Assembly: GCF_000986795.1 (NCBI RefSeq)
Contig: NZ_LAYZ01000002.1
Coordinates: 310,001 to 374,000, forward strand
DNA: 64,000 bases
Origin: Salinicoccus sediminis
GTDB taxonomy: Bacteria; Bacillota; Bacilli; Staphylococcales; Salinicoccaceae
Direction: 5' to 3'
Below, piece by piece: positions 63,547 through 64,000 of this stretch (position 1 is the first letter of the stretch; the number at the start of each line of letters is the position of its first letter). Under the pieces are notes generated by a model, which worked only from the letters and a program-made list of their open reading frames with translations, did no database searches and was not told the DNA's origin. The position numbers and the translations under genes are program-made.

Positions 63547-63571
63547 ATTCTTCTAATCTTAAATTAAGAAT
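63547..63571. promoter_or_regulatory. Inverted repeat in the LysR-tcuA intergenic region
   Basis: ATTCTT (63547-63552) and AAGAAT (63566-63571) are arms 13 bases apart, with CTTAA-A-TTAAG inside. This has the T-N11-A character of LysR sites and lies close to the flavoprotein start. AT-rich sequence lowers certainty. Confidence 0.35.
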
Positions 63572-63593
63572 ATTTATAAAAGAGGGATGAAGG

Positions 63594-64000
63594 ATGACAG
63601 ATACAGCAAAGCAGTTTGATACGGTTGTAGTCGGCACGGGGAACGCGGCATTGAGTGCTGCAGTCGCAGCAAGTGAAAATGGGGCAAGCGTCCTGATGGT
63701 AGAGAAGGGACCTGAGCATAAACGCGGCGGCAACTCGTTCTTCACCGACGGCGCAATCCGTTTTGCATACAGGGATCTCGATGGTATAAAACGGATCGTT
63801 GACGGTCTGTCTGAAGACGATGATATTGAAATGCCTGAATATGGAACAGATGATTTCCATGCCGATCTGATGAAAGTGACGCAGGGGAAAAGCAAACCGG
63901 AACTTGCGGATCACCTTGTTTCCAAATCATATGAGACGATAGAGTGGATGAAAGATCAAGGCGTCAAGTTCATCATGAATGAAAACCAGTTTTTTGAAAA
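63594..64000 (+). CDS. tcuA: FAD-dependent tricarballylate dehydrogenase-like flavoprotein, N-terminal part
   Basis: The frame opens at ATG 63594 with AGAGGGATGAAGG upstream and runs off the window without a stop, giving 135 residues. The FAD-binding start is FDTVVVGTGNAALSAAVAAS, followed by VEKGPEHKRGGNSFFTDGAI near residue 40, the pattern of TcuA and fumarate-reductase-type flavoproteins. TcuA oxidises tricarballylate to cis-aconitate; other members of this family act on related acids. The missing C-terminal part contains the substrate site, so the substrate is not certain. A LysR gene lies divergently upstream. Confidence 0.82.
   Translation, partial: MTDTAKQFDTVVVGTGNAALSAAVAASENGASVLMVEKGPEHKRGGNSFFTDGAIRFAYRDLDGIKRIVDGLSEDDDIEMPEYGTDDFHADLMKVTQGKSKPELADHLVSKSYETIEWMKDQGVKFIMNENQFFE

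Noticed and set aside
1-64000. tRNA, rRNA, insertion sequences, integrases or attachment sites
   Set aside because: I read both strands for conserved tRNA arms, transposase or integrase motifs and terminal repeats and saw none that I could support.

Overview
The window looks like chromosomal DNA from a low-to-moderate GC member of the Firmicutes, most likely Staphylococcaceae with a more balanced base composition than Staphylococcus itself (a Salinicoccus or Jeotgalicoccus type). The reasons are strong AGGAGG-type ribosome binding sites, CcpA cre-like boxes, a SAM-I riboswitch on a metNIQ operon, a GlcT/RAT antitermination system before a ptsG encoding EIICBA, a lactate permease next to a Mqo2/Lqo-like quinone oxidoreductase, and a murQ-murP-murR cassette. 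I found no rRNA, tRNA, transposase, phage gene or CRISPR array. The genus is an inference.

Layout. 1-2659: end of an AEC permease, a broken FCD-type regulator, a frameshifted acetaldehyde dehydrogenase (mhpF) and 4-hydroxy-2-oxovalerate aldolase (mhpE). 2810-6032: N-acetylmuramic acid use (murQ, murP, murR), closed by an 18-bp hairpin and a 4 x 41-bp repeat array. 6312-15515: two divergent units around a control region with three copies of a TGTATA-type dyad. One is aminotransferase-GntR-RocB-like peptidase-AGCS symporter on the minus strand; the other is TRAP DctPQM-cupin-2-oxopentenoate hydratase on the plus strand. 15603-22485: ilvE, cstA, then an FCD regulator, lactate permease and Lqo/Mqo. 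22656-25150: a frameshifted DASS transporter and a D-malate/tartrate-type dehydrogenase. 25215-35500: a PPOX protein, gltC-gltBD, another DASS carrier and an MFS carrier. 35531-38720: metNIQ with its riboswitch, and an HxlR regulator. 38896-47349: a TRAP-TAXI uptake system with FCD regulator, GlcD, GlcF and LhgO, followed by a separately transcribed paralogue of GlcF that has lost all its cluster-binding cysteines. 47489-53894: an M20 amidohydrolase, glcT-ptsG, an S9 peptidase and a 59-residue ORF. 54175-62554: a Fur-boxed six-gene siderophore operon in the gene order of rhizobial rhbABCDEF. 62617-64000: a LysR regulator divergent from the start of a TcuA-like flavoprotein.

The region works largely as an organic-acid and scavenging zone. 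Most clusters pair a carboxylate importer (AEC, TRAP, LctP, DASS or TAXI) with an oxidising or cleaving enzyme and an FCD/GntR or LysR regulator, and several carry cre-like boxes for repression by good carbon sources. The products feed pyruvate, acetyl-CoA, 2-oxoglutarate or the quinone pool.

The most unusual item is the cysteine-stripped CCG-domain protein at 46678-47349. It is an intact, well-expressed-looking gene whose relationship to the adjacent GlcF is plain, but whose redox chemistry should be gone. Next in interest are the schizokinen-type siderophore operon without any transport gene beside it, the predicted 2-hydroxyglutarate module, and three broken genes in carboxylate pathways that may be decay, strain polymorphism or sequencing error.
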